The notes: a model not told the origin generated them from the letters alone. 64,000 bases of DNA from Cytophagales bacterium (GCA_020402945.1 JADBYQ010000003.1:1-64000), one strand, 5' to 3'; numbered from the stretch's first letter, positions 1 through 9,664 are shown. Numbers and translations: made by a program.

Positions 1-133
1 ACATGAAAATTTACTCTCTTAACACTGTTATTATTATTGAAATCAATACCGAACCCACTTTGGGTAAGGGAGACTACGTCAGAACCATAACAAATTGAAC
101 CGAAAACGAAAAAATCAAAACAAAGAAATACAC

Positions 134-502
134 ATGAAAATCATCAAATCAGGACTTATTGGGGCGAGGGTGGTGCGGGCTAGAGAGGCAAATATTCAAT
201 TGTTTCAAATCCGCGCAATTTTTAACCAGCACCGTGATGCATTGGTGAACCGAATATTGACGGATCTAGGCACCTACATGGAATTCAAATTTCGCGTGCA
301 ACCAAGTCGAAATGAGCTGATAGAGATTGCGCAAAAGATCGATCAACTGAAAAGTAAGGACGTAGATATGGAATATTATCAGCCACTGCTGAAAGAGTTG
401 AAGCGGAAGGACGAAATCAAGATCAAAAACGACTACTTTTTTTTGGAGATCGATGAGAGCATTCGGATGAACTTAACCACCCAATTACATTTTGCGGCCT
501 AA
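134..502 (+). CDS. hypothetical protein, tandem paralog A
   Basis: ORF 95..502; the internal ATG at 134 aligns with the start of the downstream paralog. Shared pattern: MK..KSxLxG...LQxRxIxxxHRxxxxxRxxxDLxTYxxxKFxVxPxRxxx...D. Confidence 0.7.
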   Translation: MKIIKSGLIGARVVRAREANIQLFQIRAIFNQHRDALVNRILTDLGTYMEFKFRVQPSRNELIEIAQKIDQLKSKDVDMEYYQPLLKELKRKDEIKIKNDYFFLEIDESIRMNLTTQLHFAA

Positions 503-516
503 ACACTAAATCCTCT

Positions 517-885
517 ATGAAGACTTTAAAATCTGCCCTGCTGGGCACGAAGCAACTCATTGACACCAACCCGGACGTACTTCTATTGCAACTGCGAGAA
601 ATACTAAAAGAGCATCGAGAGTTAATCATCACTCGAATGATTAGCGACCTGCCCACCTATATTATTTACAAATTCAATGTAAAACCGACTCGAAAAATGG
701 TTGAGTCCGTGAAAGACCAATTGCTTGATTTGAAAAAGGGTAACGTGGATTTGGACAAATACTCCAATGTGGTGCAGATGGTACTCAACCGAGCTGTTAC
801 ACACTTAACCAACGAGCCTTTTTACGTTGAAATAGATGACTACCTAGCACCCTCTATCCAAGTCAGCGAGGTTAAATTTGGATAA
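517..885 (+). CDS. hypothetical protein, tandem paralog B
   Basis: ORF similar along its length to 134..502; 14 nt gap. Confidence 0.7.
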   Translation: MKTLKSALLGTKQLIDTNPDVLLLQLREILKEHRELIITRMISDLPTYIIYKFNVKPTRKMVESVKDQLLDLKKGNVDLDKYSNVVQMVLNRAVTHLTNEPFYVEIDDYLAPSIQVSEVKFG

Positions 886-897
886 AGAACTTACCAC

Positions 898-2235
898 TCA
901 ATTGGTTCGTCTTTGTCGTCCGCCCCAACTCTTACCTGCGTGTGCTGAAGAACTTGGAGAAGAAGAAGGCCTTGAGCCATGTCTACGCTGCTGGCCTTGA
1001 CGAGGGACTTCTTTAGGCTTATCCGCATCTCCACTTGTAGCCGTCATGGGAAAGGGATGGCCATCGATCACAGGTATGGGCTTTCCGATTAACTTCTGTA
1101 TGTCGCGAAGGAATTCTCTTTCTTCAAAATCACAAAACGAAATGGATTTACCGCTTAATCCCGCGCGGCCGGTGCGGCCAATTCTGTGCACATACGTTTC
1201 AGGAATATTAGGTAATTCAAAATTAATCACCGTTGAAAGTTCATCTACGTCAATACCGCGTGCTGCAATATCAGTTGCAACTAACACGCGAGTTTTTTGT
1301 AGTTTAAAATTACTCAACGCTCGCTGGCGAGCATTTTGAGATTTGTTTCCGTGGATGGCTTCAGCATGAACACCCGCTTTATTTAAATCCACTGTTACTT
1401 TATCTGCACCATGTTTGGTACGTGTAAATACCAAAGCTGTGATGATTGACTCGTCTTTCAAGAGGTGCAACAAAAGTGATTTTTTATTTTTCTTATCGAC
1501 ATAATACAAAGACTGCTGAATGGTATTGGCCGTTGACGAAACAGGAGTTACTTCAACACGTACTGGATGAGTAAGAATGGAATTCGCTAAAGCTGAAATC
1601 TCCTTTGGCATGGTAGCTGAAAAGAATAGCGTCTGTCTCTTAGGCGGCAGTTTCGCAATCACCTTTTTCACATCATGTATGAACCCCATGTCAAGCATGC
1701 GATCTGCCTCATCCAACACAAAAATTTTAATATGATCCAACTTGATATAGCGCTGATTCATTAAATCAAGTAAACGGCCAGGTGTGGCTATGAGGATGTT
1801 GACGCCTGCGCGCAGCGCATCTGTCTGCGATTTTTGAGAAACGCCTCCAAAGATGACAGTGTGTTTCAATTTCAAATGCCTTCCGTAAGCCGCAAAGCTT
1901 TCGCCAATTTGAATGGCCAATTCGCGGGTTGGCGTTAGTATTAATGTGCTGATGCCAACGCTGGCCTTATACAATTCATCTTGGTGCAATAATTGCAAAA
2001 TGGGAATAGCAAACGCAGCGGTTTTCCCAGTGCCTGTTTGAGCGCATCCAAGTAAATCTTTGCGCTCCAACAAAATGGGAATTGCCTGCTCCTGAATAGG
2101 TGTGGGTGTTGTGTAACCTTCTGTTTTTAAAGCCCGAAGAATTGGCTCAATAAGACTTAATTTTTCAAATGACATACTGATTTTTGATATGAGAGACGAC
2201 TGTTTACTTAATGCCTCTTTGACTAACCTGCTCAC
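898..2235 (-). CDS. DEAD/DEAH-box RNA helicase (RhlE-like)
   Basis: Motifs [33 protein letters not shown]; real start may be ATG at 2175 (MSFEKLSL). Confidence 0.93.
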   Translation of the reverse strand: MSRLVKEALSKQSSLISKISMSFEKLSLIEPILRALKTEGYTTPTPIQEQAIPILLERKDLLGCAQTGTGKTAAFAIPILQLLHQDELYKASVGISTLILTPTRELAIQIGESFAAYGRHLKLKHTVIFGGVSQKSQTDALRAGVNILIATPGRLLDLMNQRYIKLDHIKIFVLDEADRMLDMGFIHDVKKVIAKLPPKRQTLFFSATMPKEISALANSILTHPVRVEVTPVSSTANTIQQSLYYVDKKNKKSLLLHLLKDESIITALVFTRTKHGADKVTVDLNKAGVHAEAIHGNKSQNARQRALSNFKLQKTRVLVATDIAARGIDVDELSTVINFELPNIPETYVHRIGRTGRAGLSGKSISFCDFEEREFLRDIQKLIGKPIPVIDGHPFPMTATSGDADKPKEVPRQGQQRRHGSRPSSSPSSSAHAGKSWGGRQRRTN

Positions 2236-2339
2236 CGACTGATGAACGCACCGTTGAAAACGGCTTTTTACGGGAATTGGGAGGATCGAGCATCAAAGGT
2301 AATCATTTAACACCAGACTCCTGCATCAAAATTGAAGTA

Positions 2340-4076
2340 CTACCGATTGGAATTGCCTTTAAACCCCGGCCCAACTACCAGACGGCCCGGTTTCTTTCCG
2401 GTGTGGTCACCATCCTTTAGTACCTGTTGCCCGTTCACGAAAACATGTGACACGCCAGTCGCATATTGATGGGGGTCTTCAAAGGTTGCATGGTCTTCGA
2501 TCTTTGCTGGATCAAAAACAACTACATCTGCAAAATAACCTACTCTCAAAAGTCCACGTTGTTTTATCTTCAGGTTATGTGCCGGAAGTGAAGTCATTTT
2601 TCTAATCGCTTCTTCTGTTGTGATCAATTTTTCCTTTCTGGAATAATTCGAAAGCAATCGTGCAAAACTTCCGTACGCTCTTGGATGGGTACCACTCTCA
2701 TTGAAAGGAGGCTCATCTGCAATGGATCCGGCATCTGAACAAATACTCACGTAGGGATGGGGAAGCATTTTCTTGATGTTGTCTTCCGAAATCAAAAAGA
2801 AAATACACGGTATACTTGATTTGTCGGCTACCAACAAATCCAAAATGGTCTCATTGGCATTTTTACCGTGCAGCATGGCCACCTCACTCAATCTTTTTGC
2901 CTTGTAAAGTTTATTCAAAGAGTCTGTTCGAAAACCCATCAGCATTACATCTTTGGGGTCCGAGTTACGGCTAGGTATGCCTTGTTCCATGTCGCGTAAC
3001 AAGCGCTTTCTCATGGCAGGATTTCGCAGCCGCTTTCTCATATCTCGCAACCCGCCTTCCTGCACCCAAGTAGGCAACCTCGCTGTAATACTCGTTCCAC
3101 TAGCATTATAGGTGTACATGTTTGCTGTTATCGTTAAACCTGCCCTCTGTGCGCTATCAATCTTTGCGAGCACCGTATCAATTTTATTCCAATTCCAGGT
3201 ATTATTAATTTTCAAATGATAAATCTCTGCAGGCAAGTTTGCTTCCTTCGCAATTCGAAAAACTTCGTTCATAGCGGGGAGAATTTTGTCGCTCTCGCTT
3301 CGCATGTGGGTGATGTACATGCCCTGATATTCAGCCACTACTTTACTCAGTTCGATTAATTCTTCAGTGGAGGCATAGTCCGCAGGCGCATAAATCAATG
3401 ACGTGCCCAAGCCCATCGCTCCTTCTTTCATCGAAGCACGAACGAGCTCTTTCATTTGCTCTAATTCCTCCTGATTCGGCTTTTTATTATTAAGCCCTAG
3501 CACAATATTTCTAACCGAAGTGGCGCCAACAAACGAAGCAAAGTTCGGGCTAACGCCTTTCCTTTTTAACACGTCAAAGTATTCACCTAATGAACCCCAC
3601 AACGTGTCTTTGCTACTATTCTTCTTCCGCGGACCCGGACTCCATCCTTCTCCAAAAACCTCTAGCGTTACTCCTTGCTTGATATCGCTCATGGAACGAC
3701 CATCTTTTAGCAAAGAACCATCTGCCCAACTTAGCATGTTAATAAACCCGGGCGAGACCGCAAGCCCGTTGACATCTATCTCTTCGGTTCCTGTGGCATA
3801 CGATAGATCTCCAATGGCAGCCAATGTATCGGCCTGAATAGCCACATCCCCTTTATACGGTTTTGCACCTGATCCGTCATAGATGGTTCCGTTTCTAATA
3901 ACTAAATCAAACTTATGTTTTGGGTTTTGCGCACATGAACTAATGAAAACAACAAGGAGAAATAGAATACCAATGCAGCTAGCCGATTCTTTGAAACATG
4001 AAACGGTGGCCTTGCATTTTTTTACGTTACAAAAAGTGTCCATGAAAAATTTACTTACAACCAATGCCTTGGACAT
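2340..4076 (-). CDS. N-acyl-D-amino-acid deacylase / D-aminoacylase family amidohydrolase
   Basis: Amidohydrolase architecture (DLVIRNGTIYDGSG..., THMRSE, C-terminal KKPGRLVVGPG); signal/lipoprotein-like N-terminus. Confidence 0.85.
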   Translation of the reverse strand: MSKALVVSKFFMDTFCNVKKCKATVSCFKESASCIGILFLLVVFISSCAQNPKHKFDLVIRNGTIYDGSGAKPYKGDVAIQADTLAAIGDLSYATGTEEIDVNGLAVSPGFINMLSWADGSLLKDGRSMSDIKQGVTLEVFGEGWSPGPRKKNSSKDTLWGSLGEYFDVLKRKGVSPNFASFVGATSVRNIVLGLNNKKPNQEELEQMKELVRASMKEGAMGLGTSLIYAPADYASTEELIELSKVVAEYQGMYITHMRSESDKILPAMNEVFRIAKEANLPAEIYHLKINNTWNWNKIDTVLAKIDSAQRAGLTITANMYTYNASGTSITARLPTWVQEGGLRDMRKRLRNPAMRKRLLRDMEQGIPSRNSDPKDVMLMGFRTDSLNKLYKAKRLSEVAMLHGKNANETILDLLVADKSSIPCIFFLISEDNIKKMLPHPYVSICSDAGSIADEPPFNESGTHPRAYGSFARLLSNYSRKEKLITTEEAIRKMTSLPAHNLKIKQRGLLRVGYFADVVVFDPAKIEDHATFEDPHQYATGVSHVFVNGQQVLKDGDHTGKKPGRLVVGPGFKGNSNR

Positions 4077-4821
4077 ATTTCTCTATGGCATTGATAGAAT
4101 TTGCCGTTTTACTTCCCTCAAAATTTTTGATGTCTGAATAGCGAATTGATTTTACGTAAACCCTCAACAATTCTTTTGAAAGTGGCCAATAGGACCAGTG
4201 CCATTTCTCTTCCTCATAACCTGTGCGACCCGCTGCTTTCGATGTATAGGGCTGGCAAAAACCAAACTTTGCCGCGTGTGTAGTCAGCCATTGATAAATT
4301 TTCAATCCTTCTCCCGATTCAAAATACGAATTCTCCAATGAATTTAAATCCATGTCTGTTCCCCAATGGTGCCGAGAAGTACCAGGCATGGAGCTATACA
4401 ACAAAATAAGCTTAGCTCTTTTCTCCAAATCTGCAACCTCGGTTAAGTTTTGCCCCTCGACCAAGGTTCTACCTTCCCATTTATTTTCCCAAATACGTTT
4501 CTGTGCTTCAAAATTTCGAGTAGCAGAAATGATGAAAAGCGTGATCCCATCTTCGTTGGCAGCAGAAGCCATTTTCAAAAAAGCTTCGTATGCTTCCTTT
4601 CGTAAATATTTCCCTTGTGCACTTCCTCTGGCGAAATCATCGCCCAGCTTTACAAAGCGTAAATCTTTAGCTTCATCAAATTGACCTAACAGGTAATTTT
4701 TATCGACATCCTGCGAAAGCATCAATGAAGGAGCGAACAAAAAAAAGCAGCAAAGTAAAACTTTGAACCTTGAATGTTGAATCTTGAATTGCAGTTCCAT
4801 TGAATTATACTCTTTCTTCAA
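4051..4821 (-). CDS. M15-family D-alanyl-D-alanine carboxypeptidase-like protein
   Basis: SRHHWGTDMDL and EKWHWSY metal-site motifs; signal peptide. Confidence 0.82.
   Translation of the reverse strand: MKKEYNSMELQFKIQHSRFKVLLCCFFLFAPSLMLSQDVDKNYLLGQFDEAKDLRFVKLGDDFARGSAQGKYLRKEAYEAFLKMASAANEDGITLFIISATRNFEAQKRIWENKWEGRTLVEGQNLTEVADLEKRAKLILLYSSMPGTSRHHWGTDMDLNSLENSYFESGEGLKIYQWLTTHAAKFGFCQPYTSKAAGRTGYEEEKWHWSYWPLSKELLRVYVKSIRYSDIKNFEGSKTANSINAIEKYVQGIGCK
4763..4790. repeat. heptad array: TTGAACC TTGAATG TTGAATC TTGAATT
   Basis: Four consecutive 7-nt units starting TTGAA. Confidence 0.85.
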
Positions 4822-5911
4822 TCTGGTTCATCACTTTCGTTTGAACCTGTATTGATTCATGATGTACTAGACGCAGCAGATCGCGCATGAACCCCTCTTC
4901 CAATCCCATTGCTTTTCCAAGCGATACCCGTGTTTTTATGATCTCCTCCCAGCGGTTTACCTGTAAGATTGTTACGTTGTTATCTTTCTTATATTGTCCA
5001 ATTTTTTCAGAAATCTTCATGCGTGAAGACATCTTTTGCATAATCTCATCATCAAGCTGATCAATTTGCTCTCGGAATACACTCAATGTATCCTTAAACG
5101 TCTTACTCTCACTTGACGCAGTACGGACAACCAAATCAGACAAAATCTTGCCAAACGCTGCAGGCGTTACTTGCTGCTTCGCATCACTCCATGCAGCATC
5201 TGGATTGATATGACTTTCAATCATTAAGCCAGCCATATCAAGATCGAGTGCTTTTTGTGAAACAAAAGCAATCAATTCTCGATTGCCCGCAATGTGACTT
5301 GGATCGCAGATCATTTCCAATTCAGGAAATCTCGTTTTCAATTCGATGGCCAAATCCCACATCGGCAAGTTGCGGAATGGACCTTTCTCAAAAGACGAAA
5401 AACCACGATGAATGGCTGCCATCTTCTTAATACCCGCCTTATTCAATCGCTCCAGCGCACCGATCCATAACTCAAGATCAGGATTCACTGGATTCTTTAC
5501 CATCACGGGGATATCAACACCTTTCAAACAATCAGCAATCTCTTGTACAGAAAAAGGATTGACTGTGGTGCGCGCACCCACCCACAATATATCCACCCCC
5601 GCTTTCAGTGCTGCTTCAACGTGGGCCGCATTGGCGACTTCTGTTGTCACGGGAAGCCCCGTCTCTTTTTTTGCTGTCATCAACCAATTCAAACCAACAT
5701 CTCCAGCGCCTTCATACTGACCTGGTCTTGTACGTGGCTTCCAAATACCTGCACGAAGTGCATGTACTTTTCCCGTTGCTGCAATTTGTTTTGCAGTTTC
5801 CACCATCTGCTCTTCTGTTTCGGCACTGCAAGGCCCGCTGATAATGATCGGCCTTTTTACTCCCAACCATTCAGCAATCGATTCAAGTTCTAATCCTTTT
5901 TTCATATTCAA
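4805..5911 (-). CDS. bifunctional DAHP synthase / type II chorismate mutase
   Basis: N-terminal GPCSAET...LRAGIWKPRTRPG (DAHP synthase), C-terminal IDQLDDEIMQKMSSRMKISEKIGQYKK (chorismate mutase). Confidence 0.93.
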   Translation of the reverse strand: MNMKKGLELESIAEWLGVKRPIIISGPCSAETEEQMVETAKQIAATGKVHALRAGIWKPRTRPGQYEGAGDVGLNWLMTAKKETGLPVTTEVANAAHVEAALKAGVDILWVGARTTVNPFSVQEIADCLKGVDIPVMVKNPVNPDLELWIGALERLNKAGIKKMAAIHRGFSSFEKGPFRNLPMWDLAIELKTRFPELEMICDPSHIAGNRELIAFVSQKALDLDMAGLMIESHINPDAAWSDAKQQVTPAAFGKILSDLVVRTASSESKTFKDTLSVFREQIDQLDDEIMQKMSSRMKISEKIGQYKKDNNVTILQVNRWEEIIKTRVSLGKAMGLEEGFMRDLLRLVHHESIQVQTKVMNQIEERV

Positions 5912-5912
5912 T

Positions 5913-6049
5913 TCAAAGTTAAAGATTCAAGTTTACTATTTATTAAAAAGAAGTCAGAAGTTAGAATTTAGAAGTTAGAATAATACTACTATCTCTAACC
6001 ACCGCTTACCGACCACCACCTACCACTTACCAACCGTCTCTTACCATCT
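5913..6049. repeat. three neighbouring heptad arrays with different words (TTCAAAG.., GAAGTTA.., ACCNNNN..)
   Basis: 5913-5933 (3 units), 5950-5984 (5 units), 6001-6049 (7 units, 6 starting ACC). Confidence 0.85.
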
Positions 6050-6079
6050 ATTCATCATCTAACCCGCCTACTTTACTGC

Positions 6080-6964
6080 TTACTTCTTGTCCAACACTCT
6101 CCTAATCTCATTCGCATTGTTCAATGTTTTAATCAATTCTTTTGTATCCTTCTTCATCAAATGGTAATGAAACTTTTGCAAGTGCATTATATACTCTAAC
6201 AACGCTTGACTTAAATATTCCGAATTCTGCTCAAAGATAGGTGCCCACATAGCCGGAGAACTTTTTGCCAACCTCACAGTAGATGCAAAACCACTACCCG
6301 CCAAATCAAAAATATTCTTTTCATCTTTCTCGATATCCAATACTGTTTGCCCCAATAAAAAAGAACTGACGTGCGAGAGATGAGAGACATAAGCCACGTG
6401 CTTATCATGTTCGTCCGGCTCCATAAATATCGTGTTCATTCCTACGCTTTCAAAAATGTTTTTGGCCACAGCCAAAGATGACTCAGAAGATTGTTCTTTT
6501 TCGCAAATGATATTTGTTTTCCCCTCAAATAATCCTTGCAAAGCGGCTGTAGGTCCGGAGTTTTCTGTGCCTGAAATTGGGTGCGCAGCCACAAATTGGG
6601 CGCGTCTGCCGTGTTGGGCCACAGACTTGCAGATCATACTTTTCGTGGAGCCTGTATCAATGACCACTGTATTTTTTGCTACGCGATCAAGCATAGAGGG
6701 CAAAAGTGCACCGATGGTGTTGACCGGTATAGCCAATATCACTACATCAGATTCCGCAAACGCCTTCTCCTCTGGAAGAATCTCATCGACCAACCCTAGT
6801 TCTAATGCCTTTCTCGCATGCCCTTCATTGAAGTCAATACCAATCAGCCTTGTTGCGATTTTCTTACTCCTCAAATCTATGGCGAGTGAACCTCCTATCA
6901 AACCTAATCCAACTATTGCTATTTTCATTTTAAAAAGATTGTGGTAGTGTGACTTGAGAGTCAA
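6080..6964 (-). CDS. tyrA: prephenate dehydrogenase
   Basis: MKIAIVGLGLIGGSLAIDL Rossmann motif; AAHPISGTENSGP; operon context. Confidence 0.9.
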   Translation of the reverse strand: MTLKSHYHNLFKMKIAIVGLGLIGGSLAIDLRSKKIATRLIGIDFNEGHARKALELGLVDEILPEEKAFAESDVVILAIPVNTIGALLPSMLDRVAKNTVVIDTGSTKSMICKSVAQHGRRAQFVAAHPISGTENSGPTAALQGLFEGKTNIICEKEQSSESSLAVAKNIFESVGMNTIFMEPDEHDKHVAYVSHLSHVSSFLLGQTVLDIEKDEKNIFDLAGSGFASTVRLAKSSPAMWAPIFEQNSEYLSQALLEYIMHLQKFHYHLMKKDTKELIKTLNNANEIRRVLDKK

Positions 6965-8123
6965 CGAATTCTTGAATTCGGTTACACGCCTCGTTTAGTT
7001 TTTCCTCTGTTGCGCAAAGTGAAATCCGTATATGCCTTCTACCTGTTTCGCCAAAGATAAATCCGGGTGTTATGAATACATGTGTTCCATAGAGTATCTC
7101 ATCAATCCATTTCTCCACGTCATTCACTCCAACAGGCGCCTTTGCCCATACAAACAGACCTGATTGCTGGGTGGAATAGCTGCATCCCAATACATCTAAA
7201 ATTTTGCATGCTGCATCTTTTCTTTTTTGATACATCGCATTCAAATTGGCGAACCATTCCCTGCCACTTTTCAACGCCTCCACGGCAGCATGTTGCAATC
7301 CTAAAAACATGCCGGAGTCCATATTGCTTTTTACGCGCAGCACCGCATCGACATAATGTGCATTACCCGCTACCCAACCGATTCGCCAACCAGCCATGTT
7401 ATGTGATTTGCTCAGCGAGTTGAGCTCGAGAGCCACCTCAGCAGCCCCTTCAATACTAAGTATTGAAAGGGGACGCTCATTCAAAATGAGTGAATACGGA
7501 TTATCATTTACAATCAAAAATCTATTTGCTCTTGCCAGATCAACCAGTTCCTTCAATTCCTTGCGTGAAGCAATTCTTCCTGTTGGCATATGCGGAAAGT
7601 TGACCCACATTATTTTGACCTTTGAAAGATCTTTTTTTCGAAGACCCTCAACATCGATTTGCCAGTTCGCTTCTTCTTTCATGTCATAAGTAACTGCCTT
7701 GGCGCCAACTAATTTCGCCACTGACGCATAGGTTGGATATCCGGGATCGGGAATTAATACTTCATCACCTTCATTTACAAAAGCCATCATGGTGTGAAGT
7801 ATCCCCTCTTTCGATCCCATAAGAGGAAGTATATCAGATTCAACATTCAACGATACATCATACGTGTCTACATAAAAATCCGCAATAGCTTTTCGTAGTT
7901 GCGGTATCCCCTTGTAGTTCTGATACCCATGGTTGGCTGGATTCTTTGCCGAAACGACTAAAGCATCAATCGCGTTTGTAGCTGGCATCTGGTCAGGGCT
8001 ACCAATCCCCAGGTTGATTACGCGCCATTCGGGCGTATCAATACTTCTCACCTCCGCCAATTTCTTGCTGAAGTAGTACTCTTCTACGTTCTTTATCCTA
8101 TTTGCAAATTCAATCATTTTCAA
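6930..8123 (-). CDS. class I/II pyridoxal-phosphate aminotransferase
   Basis: SLSKSHNMAGWRIGW PLP-lysine motif; NFPHMPTG; operon context. Confidence 0.9.
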   Translation of the reverse strand: MKMIEFANRIKNVEEYYFSKKLAEVRSIDTPEWRVINLGIGSPDQMPATNAIDALVVSAKNPANHGYQNYKGIPQLRKAIADFYVDTYDVSLNVESDILPLMGSKEGILHTMMAFVNEGDEVLIPDPGYPTYASVAKLVGAKAVTYDMKEEANWQIDVEGLRKKDLSKVKIMWVNFPHMPTGRIASRKELKELVDLARANRFLIVNDNPYSLILNERPLSILSIEGAAEVALELNSLSKSHNMAGWRIGWVAGNAHYVDAVLRVKSNMDSGMFLGLQHAAVEALKSGREWFANLNAMYQKRKDAACKILDVLGCSYSTQQSGLFVWAKAPVGVNDVEKWIDEILYGTHVFITPGFIFGETGRRHIRISLCATEEKLNEACNRIQEFVDSQVTLPQSF

Positions 8124-8153
8124 AATTCAAAGTTCGAAATTCAACTTTCTACT
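8119..8153. repeat. heptad array: TTCAAAA TTCAAAG TTCGAAA TTCAACT TTCTACT
   Basis: Five consecutive 7-nt units. Confidence 0.85.
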
Positions 8154-8991
8154 TGTACTCAATTTTTGCGCTCTTGTATTCACCCAACACATTCAAATTC
8201 CTTACTTGCCTCAAAATCTCCTGCAACGCGGTATCGTAATTCTTTCTTTTCTTCCATTCTACATCAATATGAATGGAATACTCGCTTGGCTTACCAACAA
8301 TAGGTATTGATTGGATCTTTGTAAGATTTATCAGGTTATTTTTTAATGTCATCAGTGTTTCAGCCAGGCTTCCTACCTCGTTGGCAACTTCAAAACAAAG
8401 GGACGCCTTGTTACTATCATGGGCCGTTTGTCTCCCCTTAGCAAGTATCAAAAAGCGTGTAAAATTTTTCTTGTTTGTCTCTATTCTCTTTTCCAGAATT
8501 TGCAATCCGAATTTTTTTGCTGCGTGCTCGTTGGCAATCGCTGCTGTATTGGTCAGTTTATTTTCCTTTACTTTCCTGGCTGACACGGCCGTATCATCAC
8601 TTTCTCTGATCTCTACATTCCTTAGCCGAAACAAGAAATCATTGCACTGTCTGATTGCCATTGGGTGGGATTCAATGCATTTAACATCATTTAATGTTAC
8701 ACCCGGCAAAACCAACAGATGCATATGTATGGGTAAGTACACTTCACCAATGATAGAAAAATGGTATTCCTGCAAAAGGAAATAATTAGGAAGGATACTT
8801 CCTGCTATCGAATTTTCGATAGCCATTACGGCAAAGTCGGACTCCTCCTTTTTCAATGATTCGCAAAGTGCATGAAACGATAGGCACTCAACAGATTCAA
8901 TCGAATCTCCAAAATAGGTTTGCGCTGCCACCTCGTGAAAACTAGTGGCAATGCCCTGTATGGCTACTTTCAATTTTCTTTTTTTACTCAT
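8149..8991 (-). CDS. pheA: prephenate dehydratase
   Basis: IQGIATSFHEVAA..YFG, MAIENSIAGSILPNY, ESHPMAIRQC, ACT-like C-terminus. Confidence 0.9.
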   Translation of the reverse strand: MSKKRKLKVAIQGIATSFHEVAAQTYFGDSIESVECLSFHALCESLKKEESDFAVMAIENSIAGSILPNYFLLQEYHFSIIGEVYLPIHMHLLVLPGVTLNDVKCIESHPMAIRQCNDFLFRLRNVEIRESDDTAVSARKVKENKLTNTAAIANEHAAKKFGLQILEKRIETNKKNFTRFLILAKGRQTAHDSNKASLCFEVANEVGSLAETLMTLKNNLINLTKIQSIPIVGKPSEYSIHIDVEWKKRKNYDTALQEILRQVRNLNVLGEYKSAKIEYK

Positions 8992-9064
8992 CCGATCGTT
9001 ATGCTACTTCGGTTACTACTACATCAACTATGGCTACATTCTACAAAACCTACGTAGCACAGGT

Positions 9065-9100
9065 AAAAAAGAAAAGTCCCGGCTTTTACCGGGACTTTTC
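9065..9100 (-). terminator. attenuator terminator of the pheA operon
   Basis: Minus strand GAAAAGTCCCGG-TAAAAG-CCGGGACTTTTC followed by TTTTTT; 12-bp perfect stem between leader peptide and pheA. Confidence 0.85.
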
Positions 9101-9124
9101 TGAGTTTCTTTTGTTTTTATGTTT

Positions 9125-9208
9125 TCAACAAAGCGATTCTCTATCTAATCCCGGTAGGGCTGGATTAAAATAAAAGCTAAAATAAAATCGCTGAGTTTTC
9201 ATTTTCAT
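9125..9208 (-). CDS. Phe/Tyr leader peptide MKMKTQRFYFSFYFNPALPGLDRESLC
   Basis: 27-codon ORF upstream of pheA with RFYFSFYF run (TTT TAT TTT AGC TTT TAT TTT), followed by terminator and matching antiterminator segment. Confidence 0.8.
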   Translation of the reverse strand: MKMKTQRFYFSFYFNPALPGLDRESLC

Positions 9209-9312
9209 AATAATAGAACGAAGGAAACGCAAATTCTTGACATATGCAACTATGGTGTTGTACAACAGAACATTATTTTAAACGCCTAACTGGCGTTAGC
9301 TTGAAAATTACA

Positions 9313-9320
9313 TATATTTG
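9313..9320 (+). promoter_or_regulatory. Bacteroidota-type -7 box TATATTTG
   Basis: Matches TAnnTTTG consensus, 18 nt upstream of ATG 9339; adjacent imperfect palindrome AACGCCtaactGGCGTT (9281-9297). Confidence 0.5.
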
Positions 9321-9338
9321 AATTACAAAAGCTCTATT

Positions 9339-9563
9339 ATGGTAGCTCAAGATAAACTTACTAACCTACAGCATGAACTTCTAAAGGTGTTTCAATACAA
9401 CCTAAACGAAACTCAATTAGCGGAAATCAGGCAATTGCTTTCCTCTTACTTTGCTGAAAAAGCAACGGCTGAAATGGACAAGCTTTGGGAGCAAAATAAA
9501 TGGGACAATAGTACGATGGAAGAATGGGCTGCTACACATACACGCACCTCCTCTAAGCAGTGA
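9339..9563 (+). CDS. small antitoxin-like protein (partner of PIN-domain toxin)
   Basis: MVAQDKLTNLQHELLKVFQYNLNETQLAEIRQLLSSYFAEKATAEMDKLWEQ pattern; immediately followed by overlapping truncated PIN ORF. Confidence 0.6.
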   Translation: MVAQDKLTNLQHELLKVFQYNLNETQLAEIRQLLSSYFAEKATAEMDKLWEQNKWDNSTMEEWAATHTRTSSKQ

Positions 9564-9664
9564 AAGTCGTTCTTGATAGCAATGCTCTTTTAGTTTGCAT
9601 ATCAAAGAAATCAATCTACAGACCCATTTTTGATATTGTGATTCAAAGAACTCAGCCTGAATAG
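9560..9664 (+). pseudogene. truncated PIN-domain toxin (VKVVLDSNALLVCISKKSIYRPIFDIVIQRTQPE)
   Basis: GTG start overlapping the antitoxin stop; PIN N-terminus (VVLDSNxLL) ends after 34 codons. Confidence 0.65.

Noticed and set aside
9001-9056. CTAC-rich stretch before pheA as another heptad array
   Set aside because: CTAC/TTAC positions (4, 13, 19, 28, 34, 41, 50 from 9000) are not in a single 7-nt register.
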